DNA from: Gammaproteobacteria bacterium
GTDB taxonomy: Bacteria > Pseudomonadota > Gammaproteobacteria > Burkholderiales > Rhodocyclaceae
Direction of reading: 5' to 3'
Assembly (NCBI GenBank): GCA_018824085.1
Contig: JAHJHI010000038.1
Span: forward strand, 46,275-110,274
DNA length: 64,000 nucleotides
The position numbers and the translations under genes were made by a program. This document shows positions 27,193 through 37,300 of the stretch, piece after piece (the first letter of the stretch is position 1; the number at the start of each line of letters is the position of its first letter). The notes below the pieces were generated by a model that ran no database searches, had not been told where the DNA came from, and saw only the letters and a list, made by a program, of their open reading frames with translations.

Positions 27193-28845
27193 ATGAAGAA
27201 AGCCCTGCTCCCGCTCGCGCTCAGCGCGCTGTTCGCCCTGCCCGCACACGCGGCCGACGCCGATTCGCTCGACACGTTGCGCCTGACCACGCTGAACCTG
27301 ATCGACGCACTGGTCGACACCGGCGTGCTGACGCGAGAAAAGGCGGACGAACTGATCAAGGCTGCCGAAACGAAGGCGGCGAAGACGGCCGCGCGTGCGA
27401 AGAAGGACAGCACGGTGCGCGTGCAGTACGTGCCCGAATCGGTGAAGAACGAAATACGCGAACAGCTCAAGCAGGAGGTGCTGGCACAGGCGCGCACCGA
27501 AGGCTGGGCCACGCCGAACGCGATTCCGGAATGGACGGAGCGCATCAAGATCGAAGGGGATCTGCGCGTGCGTTACCAGAGTGACAGGCTGGCCGACGGC
27601 AATTCGCCGATCGGCGCCTTCGCACCCGGAGCGGTCGGGAACCCCGCCGCGACGAATGACGACTACCCGCTGGCGACGCGCTTTCCGGCCGGGGTCGATC
27701 TGGACGGCAACGGCTTTCCGAACGGCAATGTCGCCGACAGCGTGAGCCGGATGCGGCTGCGCGCGCGCCTCGGCGTGCTGGCGAAGATCACCGACGGCGT
27801 GAGCGCCGGCATGCGCTTCACGACCGGCAACACGAATGACCGTGTGTCGACCAACCAGACGCTGGGCAGCAACTTCAACAAGTACAGCTTTCTCGTCGAT
27901 CGCGCCTACATCAAGTTTGATCCGGTCGAGTGGGCGTCCGTCTCCGGCGGGCGCATGCCGAACCCGTGGTTCGCCACCGATCTGGTGTGGGACGAAGACC
28001 TGAACTTCGACGGCATTGCCGTGAATCTGCGCAACGTGTCGCCGACGGCGACGATGCGGCCGTTCGCCACCGCCGGCTGGTTCCCGCTGCGCGCCGACAA
28101 TCCTCCGAACGCCGACAAGCAGTGGCTGGCAGGCGCGCAGATCGGTACCGAATACGACCTCAGCTCCTACACGACGCTGCGCGTGGGCCTCGCCAAGTAC
28201 CGCTACGGCCGCATCGAGGCGCGCACCGACACCGCGTATGACGCCATCAACGGGCCGCTGCAGAACTACGGCCGCTACGCCTACGCGCCGTCGCTGCGCA
28301 GCCGCGGCAATACGCTGGTGCAGACCAACAGCCCGATCGACAGCACGGAGGCGCCGATCTACGGACTGGCGTCGAAGTTCGAACCGGTGGTGCTGACCGC
28401 CACGGCGGACCTGGCGCACTTCGATCCGGTGCATGTGCTGCTGTCGGCCGAATACGTGAAGAACACCGGCTTCGACCGCGACGACATCCTTCGCCGCACC
28501 GGCGTGAACCTGACCGACGGCAAGGACACCGCCTACCACCTGCGCGTCATGGTCGGCATGCCCTCGGTCAGCCTGTCCAGTGACTGGCAGGTGTTCGCGG
28601 CCTACAAGTACATCGGTTCCGACGCGCTGGTCGACGGCTTCACCGATTCCGACTTCGGCCTCGGCGGCACCAACCTGAAGGGTTTCGTGCTCGGCGGCAG
28701 CTACGGCCTGTATCGCAACACCGCGCTCGGCGTGCGCTGGTACTCGGCCCGCAACATCCAGACCATGACCTACGACCCGACGGCCATCAGCGGTCAGCGT
28801 TACGAAGTCGACACGCTGATGATGGACATGAACGTGAGGTTCTGA
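27193..28845 (+). CDS. Putative outer-membrane porin
   Basis: A 550-residue protein with a signal peptide (LLPLALSALFALPAHAADA), a short helical, coiled-coil-like N-terminal region (about 25-110, with a Lys/Ala-rich stretch KAAETKAAKTAARAKKD), and a long beta-strand-rich region with alternating hydrophobic residues, as in the 'putative porin' family. KIEGDLRVRYQSDRL is a typical first strand, and the protein ends in MMDMNVRF with a terminal Phe, the usual outer-membrane barrel signal. The ATG at 27193 is preferred over a GTG one codon earlier. It lies 47 bases after the tonB-like gene and 2 bases before the coiled-coil gene. Substrate unknown. Confidence 0.82.
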   Translation: MKKALLPLALSALFALPAHAADADSLDTLRLTTLNLIDALVDTGVLTREKADELIKAAETKAAKTAARAKKDSTVRVQYVPESVKNEIREQLKQEVLAQARTEGWATPNAIPEWTERIKIEGDLRVRYQSDRLADGNSPIGAFAPGAVGNPAATNDDYPLATRFPAGVDLDGNGFPNGNVADSVSRMRLRARLGVLAKITDGVSAGMRFTTGNTNDRVSTNQTLGSNFNKYSFLVDRAYIKFDPVEWASVSGGRMPNPWFATDLVWDEDLNFDGIAVNLRNVSPTATMRPFATAGWFPLRADNPPNADKQWLAGAQIGTEYDLSSYTTLRVGLAKYRYGRIEARTDTAYDAINGPLQNYGRYAYAPSLRSRGNTLVQTNSPIDSTEAPIYGLASKFEPVVLTATADLAHFDPVHVLLSAEYVKNTGFDRDDILRRTGVNLTDGKDTAYHLRVMVGMPSVSLSSDWQVFAAYKYIGSDALVDGFTDSDFGLGGTNLKGFVLGGSYGLYRNTALGVRWYSARNIQTMTYDPTAISGQRYEVDTLMMDMNVRF

Positions 28846-28847
28846 CG

Positions 28848-29507
28848 ATGAAACAGGCCAGTCTTCTCGTCGCGCTGATGCTCGTGGCGCTGGGTGTGCA
28901 GGCGCAGCAATCCGTGTCGCGCGAACAGGATCTGATACGGCGCCTGCGCGCCCAGGCACAGCAGCTGCAGCAGGCGCTGTCGGCGGAGCAGCAGGCGCGC
29001 CAGTCCGCGGCAGCGGAGCTGCAGGCCGCGCGCGACTCGCTTGACGGCGAAGTGAGCCGGCTCGACGCGCAGGCACAGGCTGCTGCGCGGCGCGCCGGTG
29101 CCGCGCAGCAGCGCATCGAACAGCTGGAGCGGGAGGCCGCCGCGCAGCGTGAGCAGATGTCCAGGGAACTGGCACAGACGCGCGAACGCCTCGGGCGCAG
29201 CGAGGAGACGCTTGCGCAGGTGCAGGCCGAGCTGCAGGCGCGCACACGGGAGCTGGAGAGCACGCAGGGCCGGGCTGACAAGCTCTCCGGCCGGCTCGGA
29301 CAGTGCGAACAGGACAACGTTGCGCTGTATCGCACAGGCATCGAAGTGCTGGACCACTACCGAAATCGAACGCTGGACGAGCGACTGGGTCAGGCCGAGC
29401 CGTTCTCCCAGATCGGCCGCGTGCGCATGGAGAACCTCGTCGAAGCCTATCGGGACCGCATGGAGGAGCACCGCTCGGCCTCGCTGCCGGCGCCGGCACA
29501 GCCCTGA
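28848..29507 (+). CDS. Periplasmic coiled-coil protein
   Basis: A 219-residue exported protein. A signal peptide (ASLLVALMLVALGVQAQQ) is followed by an almost unbroken heptad pattern rich in Gln, Ala, Arg and Glu (about 25-155, for example AEQQARQSAAAELQAARDSL), a strong coiled coil about 130 residues long. The last ~60 residues (RTGIEVLDHYRNRTLDERLG onward) are probably a small helical domain. I cannot name a family with certainty. It starts 2 bases after the porin stop, so they are surely co-translated; it may bridge the porin and the TonB/ExbBD complex or the peptidoglycan (inference). Confidence 0.8.
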   Translation: MKQASLLVALMLVALGVQAQQSVSREQDLIRRLRAQAQQLQQALSAEQQARQSAAAELQAARDSLDGEVSRLDAQAQAAARRAGAAQQRIEQLEREAAAQREQMSRELAQTRERLGRSEETLAQVQAELQARTRELESTQGRADKLSGRLGQCEQDNVALYRTGIEVLDHYRNRTLDERLGQAEPFSQIGRVRMENLVEAYRDRMEEHRSASLPAPAQP

Positions 29508-29997
29508 CCGGCCTCGTTCATGGTGACCCGGGACGCAGGCGCGGCCAGAACGCGTGACGCGGCTGCCCCGGAGGTGCCGCATTTCCTTACAGCGCGCAAT
29601 GCTGCCGTGATGTCGATCAGGGTGGATGTCGTCACCGGAATGTCGCCGTTCTTCAATGCGACCGTCGTTTCTCGCATGTATCGATGAAAACGGACTACGC
29701 CGAAAACCCTTTCTGGTGGCCGGCGAACATTCGAATGACTACGGTGCATGGTCCGATCGGATCATTAAATCGGCGTGCGCCTGCAACATATTCGTCACCT
29801 TGCGGAATTAAGGTCACAGCGTGTTAACGGACGGAATTCTTTACACCGGATAGTCCGTTCGGCTCATTCATTCGCGTGCCTCCACGACGGTGGATGTAAC
29901 GCCCGCATTCCAACATTGACCCTGCTTCCTCGTGGAGCAGGGCGGTTCGGACTGAAGCCCGGATTCCACCCACGAAACCCTCAATCAGGAGTGATAT
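29508..29997. other. 490-base non-coding region before the PEP-CTERM gene
   Basis: No convincing reading frame. Base composition is less GC-rich than the surroundings, as expected for a regulatory stretch. The clearest element is an imperfect inverted repeat GTCACCTT (29794-29801) and AAGGTCAC (29810-29817), 8 bases apart with one mismatch, about 180 bases before the next start codon. No clear sigma-70 or sigma-54 promoter could be assigned by eye. Confidence 0.5.
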
Positions 29998-30852
29998 ATG
30001 TTCAAGACCAAACTCTTCATCGCCATCGCCGCGATGGGCATGTCGGCTGCGGCCAGTGCTGCCATCGACGGCTCGTCGTCCAACGGCGAGTTCGTTTTCT
30101 CGGCATTCGACACCGTCGCTGGCGTTGGCTACACGTACGAACTCGACGATGCCGGCTTTGATAGCCTGTTCGGCAGCGATGTGCGCATGAACAGCCTTAT
30201 CGGCTCGACGAATACACCGACGGCTGTAGGTTTTACGCTGACGCAAAATGTGAGCGGTGTTGTTTTCGATTACGCACTTCCGTCGTTCACCGACTTCGTG
30301 AGCGGTGCCAACATTACCACCGTGAAGTGGAATCTCGCGGCCGCCGACACGTCGGGTCTGCGCCGGATCATTCAGACCGTCACTTCCGCGCCTGTGTCCG
30401 CGCCATATACCAATGCGAAGCTGAATGAATCCGCCGCAAGCTTTTCGCAGTATGCGGATGCCGTGAACGCCAAGGGCACGCTTGCAACCGGTGCTGACGG
30501 ATTCGCGCTGACCTCGCCCACGGACATGACAGCCTATGCAGGCAATGCACCGACGATGGGCGTTGATTTCGGCACGAAGGGCTACGCAAATGCTGGCGGC
30601 CTGAACGATGTGCTGGATATCTACGTTTTCGGCGGCACCTCGAGCAGCTCGTCGAGCAAGGCTGATGCCCTTTACGGCGCGCTGCTTGACCAGACCGGAA
30701 ATGGCCTGACCGCCAAGGTTTACATGGCCGACGACGGCATGTACCACCTGCAGCTCGCCGTCGCTGCCGTGCCGGAACCCTCGACCTACGCGATGTTGCT
30801 GGCCGGTCTCGGCATGCTGGGTTTCGCCGCCCGCCGCGCACGTCGTTCCTGA
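29998..30852 (+). CDS. PEP-CTERM sorting domain protein
   Basis: A 284-residue exported protein. It has a signal peptide (LFIAIAAMGMSAAASAA) and a textbook PEP-CTERM tail: VPEPSTYAMLL, a hydrophobic helix (AGLGMLGFAA) and a final basic cluster (RRARRS). Such tails direct proteins to an exosortase (EpsH type) that cleaves at VPEP and delivers the protein to the envelope or exopolysaccharide layer. The middle ~220 residues are rich in Ser, Thr, Gly and Asn with no domain I recognise. The exosortase itself is not in this window. AGGAGTG precedes the ATG. Codon use is less GC-biased than in the flanking genes. Confidence 0.9.
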   Translation: MFKTKLFIAIAAMGMSAAASAAIDGSSSNGEFVFSAFDTVAGVGYTYELDDAGFDSLFGSDVRMNSLIGSTNTPTAVGFTLTQNVSGVVFDYALPSFTDFVSGANITTVKWNLAAADTSGLRRIIQTVTSAPVSAPYTNAKLNESAASFSQYADAVNAKGTLATGADGFALTSPTDMTAYAGNAPTMGVDFGTKGYANAGGLNDVLDIYVFGGTSSSSSSKADALYGALLDQTGNGLTAKVYMADDGMYHLQLAVAAVPEPSTYAMLLAGLGMLGFAARRARRS

Positions 30853-30942
30853 GCACCTGATCCGTCGATGGCCGCCGCTCGCGCGGCCGTCGCTGTTGCG
30901 GCGCGCACTGATGGCCCGCCGCACCTCATCCTGGAGATACGC

Positions 30943-32490
30943 ATGAAACTCAAGCAGATCGCACTCGCCGTCGCCACCATGGCTGTCGGTTTCGCCGCCA
31001 ACGCAGCCGGCACCGTCAACATCGCCGGCGTGCCGCACAGCGTCGTCTATCTGGCGGGCGCATCGGCGCCGGACACCTTCCTCGCCGACATCGCCGAAGG
31101 CATGATGACCGGCGTCACGTTCTACTCGGCCAGCAACTACAAGGCCTTCGCGGGTTCGGCCAACGGCATCGCCGGCATCGCCAACGGCACCAAGGTGCTG
31201 TTCATCAAGCGCTCGGCCGGTGGTTCGGCCATGGGCGTCGGCCCGGTTGCCCGTGGCCAGCGCGTGAAGACGATCGACGTGAACAACTGCAGCGCCGGTG
31301 TCGGTACCAAGGCCAATCCCTACACCTGCGCCATCGTCGGTGCTGATCCGGGTGAAGACGGTGCCGAACTGGTGACCAACGCCGGTCTGGTGCCGGACAT
31401 GGGCGTGTCGGACGTCGAGCCGGCCATGTTCCAGGGCCCGTACAACACAGAAAACGACACGCCGGCGCTGAGTGATGCCGATACCGCGCGTCTGACGGCG
31501 GTGCCCGTCAACCAGCAACTGATGGGCCTGGTCGCCACGGACAACGTGCCGGCCACCGTGCATTTCTCGCGCTCGATATATGGCGCACTGCTGAACAATC
31601 AGATCCAGACTTGGGATCAGGTTGATCCGTCGCTGTCGGGTGACGTGGCCGTTTGCCGCCGTGTTGAAGGTTCTGGCACGCAGGCATCGTACAACTGGTT
31701 CTTCGGCAATTTCCCGTGCGCCCTGAATGAAGGTGGTGCGCAAGAGCCGGCCCGCATGACCGACAGCTACGGCTGGAAGGCAGACGGTTCGGGTACGCGC
31801 GAAGATCCGTACATCATCGACACGAGCGCCGGCTACACCGTCATCGAGAACTCGGGTTCGGGCGACGTGCGTTCGTGCCTGACGGCCGCCAACGCCGGTA
31901 CCGACTACACGTTCACGACCTGGGATCCGGAAGAGCAGAAGGTCAACACCTTCAAGGCCACGTTCTCGAACGGCCCGATGAAGGCGATCGGCATCCTGTC
32001 GCTGGATTCCTACACGAAGACGAGCGGTTTCAGCTTCCGTCACCTCGACGGCGCCGGCACCTACACCTATGACGCCGGCACGAAGACGCTGTCGTCCTCC
32101 GCCGGAGCGACCGGTGTGGCCCCGTCCAAGGCCAACATGATTGCCGGCAAGTACGACTTCGTCGTCGAGCTGTCGATGCAGACCCGCAACGCCGCCGTGA
32201 CCAACGAGCAGGGCGACAGCGTCGGCGCAACGACCGGCCTGCAGGCCGCCTTCGCGAGCGAGTTCCAGAAGCGCGCAGGTTCGCCGCAATTCACGGGCAA
32301 CTTCGAGAACGCCGGCACCCAGGTGTCGACGCCGGAAGCCTTCGCGTCGCTGCCGCAGCTGTTCGCCGGCCTGACCAACGGCGGTGGTTCGGACACCAAC
32401 GGTTCGAACGTGCGCTATGCCGACCTGTACGTGTCGAAATTCTCGCGCAACGCCAACACCTGCTCGCCGCTGAAGTACATCGGCAACTGA
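30943..32490 (+). CDS. PstS-like periplasmic binding protein superfamily protein
   Basis: A 515-residue exported protein with a signal peptide (IALAVATMAVGFAANAAG). The mature part begins with VYLAGASAPDTFLADIAEGM and contains RRVEGSGTQASYNWFFG, both reminiscent of phosphate-binding PstS proteins (AGAS and GSGT loops that cradle the anion). It is longer than PstS (about 320-350) and has several cysteines (for example NNCSAG, YTCAIVG, NFPCAL), which may form disulfides. No phosphate ABC permease or ATPase is near. A GGAGA site lies just upstream of the ATG at 30943. Its partner is more likely in the neighbouring secretion/TonB cluster than in an ABC system (inference). Confidence 0.65.
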   Translation: MKLKQIALAVATMAVGFAANAAGTVNIAGVPHSVVYLAGASAPDTFLADIAEGMMTGVTFYSASNYKAFAGSANGIAGIANGTKVLFIKRSAGGSAMGVGPVARGQRVKTIDVNNCSAGVGTKANPYTCAIVGADPGEDGAELVTNAGLVPDMGVSDVEPAMFQGPYNTENDTPALSDADTARLTAVPVNQQLMGLVATDNVPATVHFSRSIYGALLNNQIQTWDQVDPSLSGDVAVCRRVEGSGTQASYNWFFGNFPCALNEGGAQEPARMTDSYGWKADGSGTREDPYIIDTSAGYTVIENSGSGDVRSCLTAANAGTDYTFTTWDPEEQKVNTFKATFSNGPMKAIGILSLDSYTKTSGFSFRHLDGAGTYTYDAGTKTLSSSAGATGVAPSKANMIAGKYDFVVELSMQTRNAAVTNEQGDSVGATTGLQAAFASEFQKRAGSPQFTGNFENAGTQVSTPEAFASLPQLFAGLTNGGGSDTNGSNVRYADLYVSKFSRNANTCSPLKYIGN

Positions 32491-32542
32491 GTGCGGCACT
32501 TCTCCTGACGCGGCCGGCATCGGCGCGTCCGGGGTTTTCGAG

Positions 32543-32572
32543 CGGCCCGCCATCCGGCGGGCCGTTTGTTTG
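32543..32572 (+). terminator. Rho-independent terminator after the PstS-like gene
   Basis: CGGCCCGCC (32543-32551), a 4-base loop, and GGCGGGCCG (32556-32564) form a perfect 9-bp stem followed by TTTGTTTG. It lies 52 bases after the stop and suggests that the tpsB/tpsA pair downstream has its own promoter or receives only partial read-through. Confidence 0.75.
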
Positions 32573-32607
32573 AACGGGCCGATGAGGCCTCAACCTTCAA
32601 GGCAGTC

Positions 32608-34206
32608 ATGTCGGGTCTGATGAATCGTGCTGTCCGGTGTGTTGCGCTGCTGGGCGCGATGGCCGTGCTGCAGGCGCATGCGCAGGACGCATCGCAGTTC
32701 GATATTTTCGAATACGTGATCGAAGGCAATTCGGTATTGCCGAATGAAGCCATCGAACGCGCCGTCTATCCCTTCCTCGGCGAGTCGCGGAGCGCCGAGG
32801 ACGTGAATCGCGCGGCGCAGGCGCTGGAAAAGGTGTATCAGGACGCCGGCTATCTGACTGTTGCGGTGGGCATACCCGAACAGGCGGTGACGACCGGCGT
32901 CGTGCGCCTTGAAGTCAGCGAAGGCAAGGTGGAGCGGTTGAAGGTGACCGGCGCCGAATACACGCTGCCCAGCCACGTGCGCGAACAGGCGCCGTCGCTG
33001 GCCGAAGGCGAGGTGCCGCACTTTCCCGAGGTGCAGGAAGACCTTGGCCGGCTCGGCCGCAATGCCGACCTGCGCGTGACGCCGCTGCTGCAGCCGGGGC
33101 GCACGCCCGGTGCCGTGAATGTGGAATTGCGGCTGGAGGAAACGTCGCCGCTGCACGGCTCGGTGGGCCTGAGCAACCGGCGCAGCGCCGACACCGATAG
33201 CGGGCGACTCGAAGCGTCCATCCGTTATGACAACCTGTGGCAGCGCCGGCATTCGGTCGGCGTGTCCTATTTCGCCGTGCCGAGCAACCGCGACCAGATC
33301 GAGGTGTGGGGCGTGAACTACGCGGCCCCGCTTGGCGACGGCTTTCTGGCCGGCTTCTTCGCGCGCAGCAACAGCAACATTCCGACGCTGTTCGACACCA
33401 CGTCGCTCGGGCGCGGCGACGTGGCCGGCGTGCGCTGGATCAAGCCGCTGCCGGATCGCGGTCTGGGCTTTTCGCATTCATTCAGCCTCGGGCTGGACTG
33501 GAAGGACAACCAGCAGGACACGCGCGGCATCGGCGGAACCGATTTCAGCCTGAGCCAGCCGGTGAAGTACTGGGTGCTGAACGGCCAGTACAACCTGAGC
33601 GTGCCGTTCGAGTCCGGCGCGCGCCTGCGCGTGGGGACCACGCTGAATGTCGGCGCGAGCGCGATGAACGAGCGCCGGATCGATTGCAACGGTTTCATTG
33701 CCGACCAGTTCAACTGCCGCCGTCCGGGCGCGACGCCCGACTTCGTCGTCGCCCGGCTCGAACTGGAAGGCGCGCTGCCACTGGGTGCCGGCTGGGGCGT
33801 GACCGGCCGGCTGGACATCCAGCGCAGCAATGACCTGCTGATCAACAGCGAACAGTTCTCGGCCGGCGGATTCGACTCGGTGCGCGGCTATCTGGAATCG
33901 GAACGCCTCGGCGACGAGGGCGAGCGCGTGCGCCTGGAGCTGGTGACGCCGGGCTGGTCGCCGGCCGACGGGTATGCGCTGCGCGGTCGCGTGTTCTACG
34001 ACTGGGCCGGGCTGCGCATACGCGAAGCCTTCATTGGGCAGGAGGCGCGCGCGTCGCTGGAAGGCACCGGCATCGGCCTGCGCCTGGACGCGCCGCACGG
34101 CTTCAACGTGGATGCCGACTGGGCCATCGCGCTGCGCGACGGCGCGTCGGGCCGCACCGGAAAGGGCGACAACCGCCTGCTGGTCAACGTGGGTTACGAG
34201 TTCTAG
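32608..34206 (+). CDS. Two-partner secretion outer-membrane transporter (FhaC/ShlB type)
   Basis: A 532-residue TpsB protein of the Omp85 superfamily. It has a signal peptide (CVALLGAMAVLQAHAQ), a first POTRA domain (about 30-105, FEYVIEGNSVLPNEAIERAV), a second POTRA-like domain, and a 16-strand barrel with the loop-6 signature VRGY (FDSVRGYLESE). It ends in LLVNVGYEF with the terminal aromatic residue of outer-membrane barrels. It secretes the TpsA exoprotein encoded 164 bases downstream. Start may be the ATG at 32608 or the one at 32620 (MNRAVRC); both give the same signal peptide and neither has a strong ribosome site. Confidence 0.93.
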   Translation: MSGLMNRAVRCVALLGAMAVLQAHAQDASQFDIFEYVIEGNSVLPNEAIERAVYPFLGESRSAEDVNRAAQALEKVYQDAGYLTVAVGIPEQAVTTGVVRLEVSEGKVERLKVTGAEYTLPSHVREQAPSLAEGEVPHFPEVQEDLGRLGRNADLRVTPLLQPGRTPGAVNVELRLEETSPLHGSVGLSNRRSADTDSGRLEASIRYDNLWQRRHSVGVSYFAVPSNRDQIEVWGVNYAAPLGDGFLAGFFARSNSNIPTLFDTTSLGRGDVAGVRWIKPLPDRGLGFSHSFSLGLDWKDNQQDTRGIGGTDFSLSQPVKYWVLNGQYNLSVPFESGARLRVGTTLNVGASAMNERRIDCNGFIADQFNCRRPGATPDFVVARLELEGALPLGAGWGVTGRLDIQRSNDLLINSEQFSAGGFDSVRGYLESERLGDEGERVRLELVTPGWSPADGYALRGRVFYDWAGLRIREAFIGQEARASLEGTGIGLRLDAPHGFNVDADWAIALRDGASGRTGKGDNRLLVNVGYEF

Positions 34207-34370
34207 GGCACCGGGACGGCCGCGCCGCATGCCGGCGCGTCGGCGGGACGCGGGTCGCGAGGCACGCGCTGCGTCACACCGGTGAAGCGATCGGTCCGGT
34301 TCTGCAATCGGGCGGTCATGCAGGCGATACAGCATTCGCAGCACGCATCGGCGCTGCAAGGGAGTGGAAC

Positions 34371-37300
34371 ATGAACCGTGATCGATACCGTCTGAAGTTC
34401 AATGCCGACGCCGGCCTCTGGGTGCCGGTGGCCGAATGCATGCGCGCGCGCGGCAAGCGCGGACGCAGTGCCGCGCGGCGCACCGTCATTGCCGCCGCGC
34501 TTGCGCTCGGCCTTGGCGCGCAGGCCGGTGCGGCGGGCAATCTGCCGGTCGCCGCCGGGCAGTTCGTCACGCGCGGCGCGGCCAGCGTCGCGACGCAGAA
34601 CAACACGATGACGATCACGCAGAACTCCTCGTCACCGGTGCTGCTGCAGTGGAACAGCTTCGACATCGCGAAGGGTTACAGCGTCCATTTCGATCAGGCG
34701 AGCAGCTCGATGCGCGCCGTCAACGTCGTGATGCCCGGCGGCCCGCGCTCCGACATCAACGGTTCGCTGACGGCGAAGGGGCAGGTGTTCCTGTTCAACC
34801 AGGCGGGCATCATGTTCGGCGAGTCGGCGCGCGTCGATGTCGGCGGTCTGGTGGCGTCCTCGCTCAAGCTCAACGACAAGCTCATCGAAAGCGCGCTCAA
34901 TTCGCTGGGTGCGACCGAAGCCGCGTTTTCGGCCTTCGCCGACGGCGACTACGCGGGCCGCGCGACCGGCGACATCACGGTTGCGCGCGGTGCCCGCATC
35001 ATCGCGGCGAAGAACGGCCGCGTGCTGCTCGCCGCGCCGAATGTGAATGTGGGCAGCCAGCAGACGCTGGACCCCGGCATCACCGAGGACGAGAAGGCGA
35101 AGCTCGGCAGCGCCGTCATCTCGGCGGAAGAAGGGCAGGTGGTGCTGGCGGCCGGCGAGAAGGTGTACATCGCCGACCCGCTGGACAGCCGGCTGCGCGG
35201 CTTCCTCGTCGAAGTGGACAACGGCGGCAAGGTGACGACCGAATCCGCCAGCGAGCTGCTGTCCGAGCGCGGAAACATCACGCTGGTCGGGCTCAACATC
35301 CGGCACGGCGGTGCCGCGCGCGCCACGACGTCGGTGACGCTCAACGGCACCATCTTCCTGAAGGCGCGCGACGGCGTGACCCAGCTCGGCGCCGACGACA
35401 TGTTCCCGGACGCCGAAGCGCTGGGCGAAGGTGAAACCGTCATGGTCGCGCAGAACACCGGGCGCATCGAATTGGCCGCCGGCTCGATCCTGGAGATCAC
35501 GCCGGACGAGGAGACGAAGGCGCAGACGATACGCGACGACACGCTGTTCCGCCGCTCGGAAGTCAATCTGTACGGCCGCGAAGTCATCATCGAGGACGCC
35601 GCCAGCGCCGCGTCCGGCGCGCGGATCACCGCACCGTCCGGCCTGCTGCGCATCACCAGCGGCTACGGCAGCAGCGGCGTCATCGGCAGCGGCCCGGTCG
35701 CGCGCACCTACATCGGCCGCCATGCATCGATAGACCTGTCCGGCGTGGATGCAAGCGCCGCCGCCGACAGCGGCATCGTGCGGGTCGAGTTGCGCGGCAC
35801 CGAGACGGCGGGTTCGCCACTGCTCAACAACGCCGCCTTCGGACGCGCGCTGTACGGCGAGGAAATCTGGGTGGACACGAATGTCGGCACGCAGCTGGTC
35901 GACATATCGGGCTATCTGGGCCGCGTGGAGCGCACGGTGTCGGAACGCAGCGCCGTCGGCGGGGACTTCGTGCTCACGTCGCAGGGCAGCGTGCTGACAC
36001 ATACCGACAGCCGCATCGACCTGTCGGGCGGCACGGTGAACTATCAGGCCGGCACCGTCGGTTACAGCGTGCTCAAGTCGGCGGACGGCCGCCAGCAGGC
36101 GGTCGAGAGCGCGCTGGCCGATCGCATCTATACCGGCGTCACCGACCGCACGCGCACCGTTGCCGCGAGGCTCGAGGGGCGTGACGCGGGGTCGATCACC
36201 ATCACGGCAAATGCCGCGGCCATCGACGGGCGCATCGACGCGTCGCGCACGGTGGGCATCACGCAGCGCACACCGGGTACCCGCTGGGTCGGCCCGGGTG
36301 TGCAGCAGACGATCGGCGTGCCGCAGGCCGGGCGTTTCACACTCGCACTGGACCGCGGAAACGCCTTGCAGAACCTGGTGTTCGTGCAGTCGGCGCCGAC
36401 GCGCCAGCTTGACGCCGCCGCCGCCGTACCGGACGACATCCTGATCCGCTCCGACCTGTTCAGCGGCGGCGTCGGCAGCTTTTCGGTCAGCGGTGTCGGC
36501 AAGGTCACCCTGCCGGAGAACGTGAGCATCAATGTCGGACCGACCGCGCTGCAGCGCAGCGACGGCAGTTGGTCCGGCAGCCTCTTTGCCATCGACGGCA
36601 CCTCGTTCGATATCGACGGCACGCTGACGGCAGCCGGTGGCGACATCGTGCTGCGCACGTCGGCGTCCGATCCGTCCGTGAAGGCCGGCGCACGGACCGT
36701 GCGCTTCGGCGAGCGCGCGCATGTGTCGGTGGCCGGTGCATGGGTGCCGGACACGCGCGCCACGACCGGTGGCGCCGTGGCGGTCGATGCCGGCAGCGTG
36801 ACGGTCGAGGCCGACGGCGACGTGACGCTGGCGCGCGGTGCGCGCATCGACGCGTCAGCCGGTGCCTGGCGCCACGCCGACGGCACGCTGACGCTGGGCG
36901 ACGCCGGCGGCATCGCGCTGCTTGCCGGCTCGGTCATCGACGGCAGCTCCGGCGTACCCGGCACCGTCGGCGAGTACTACGGCACGCTGACGCTCGACGG
37001 TTCGGTCACCGCCTACGGCGTGACCCGGGGCGCGGCCGCGGGCGGCAGCGGCACGCTTGAATTGCGCAGCTCGCGCGTGCTCATCGACGGCCGCGCCACC
37101 GGCTTGACCGACGGCACGCTGGCGCTGGGCCTCGACCTGTTCAGCGACTACGGATTCTCGGACTTCACGGTGGAAGGCGGCAATGGCATCACCATAGGGC
37201 GCGCCGACAATGGCGCGTTCTCGCTCGCACCGAGCGTGAAGCTGCGTGCGCTCGGCGCGCTGCCGGGCGCGACAGCGGGCACGCTCGACGGCATCGGCAC

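Noticed and set aside
26947..29499. 850-codon minus-strand open frame opposite the tonB-like, porin and coiled-coil genes
   Set aside because: A codon-bias shadow; the plus-strand genes have signal peptides and clear families.
29791..29820. Pho box upstream of the PstS-like/PEP-CTERM genes
   Set aside because: The two half-sites are an inverted repeat, not the 11-bp-spaced direct CTGTCAT repeats of a Pho box.
29824..32553. 909-codon minus-strand open frame opposite the PEP-CTERM and PstS-like genes
   Set aside because: It spans two well-supported genes on the other strand and the terminator, and its product is rich in Arg, Gly and His without recognisable motifs.
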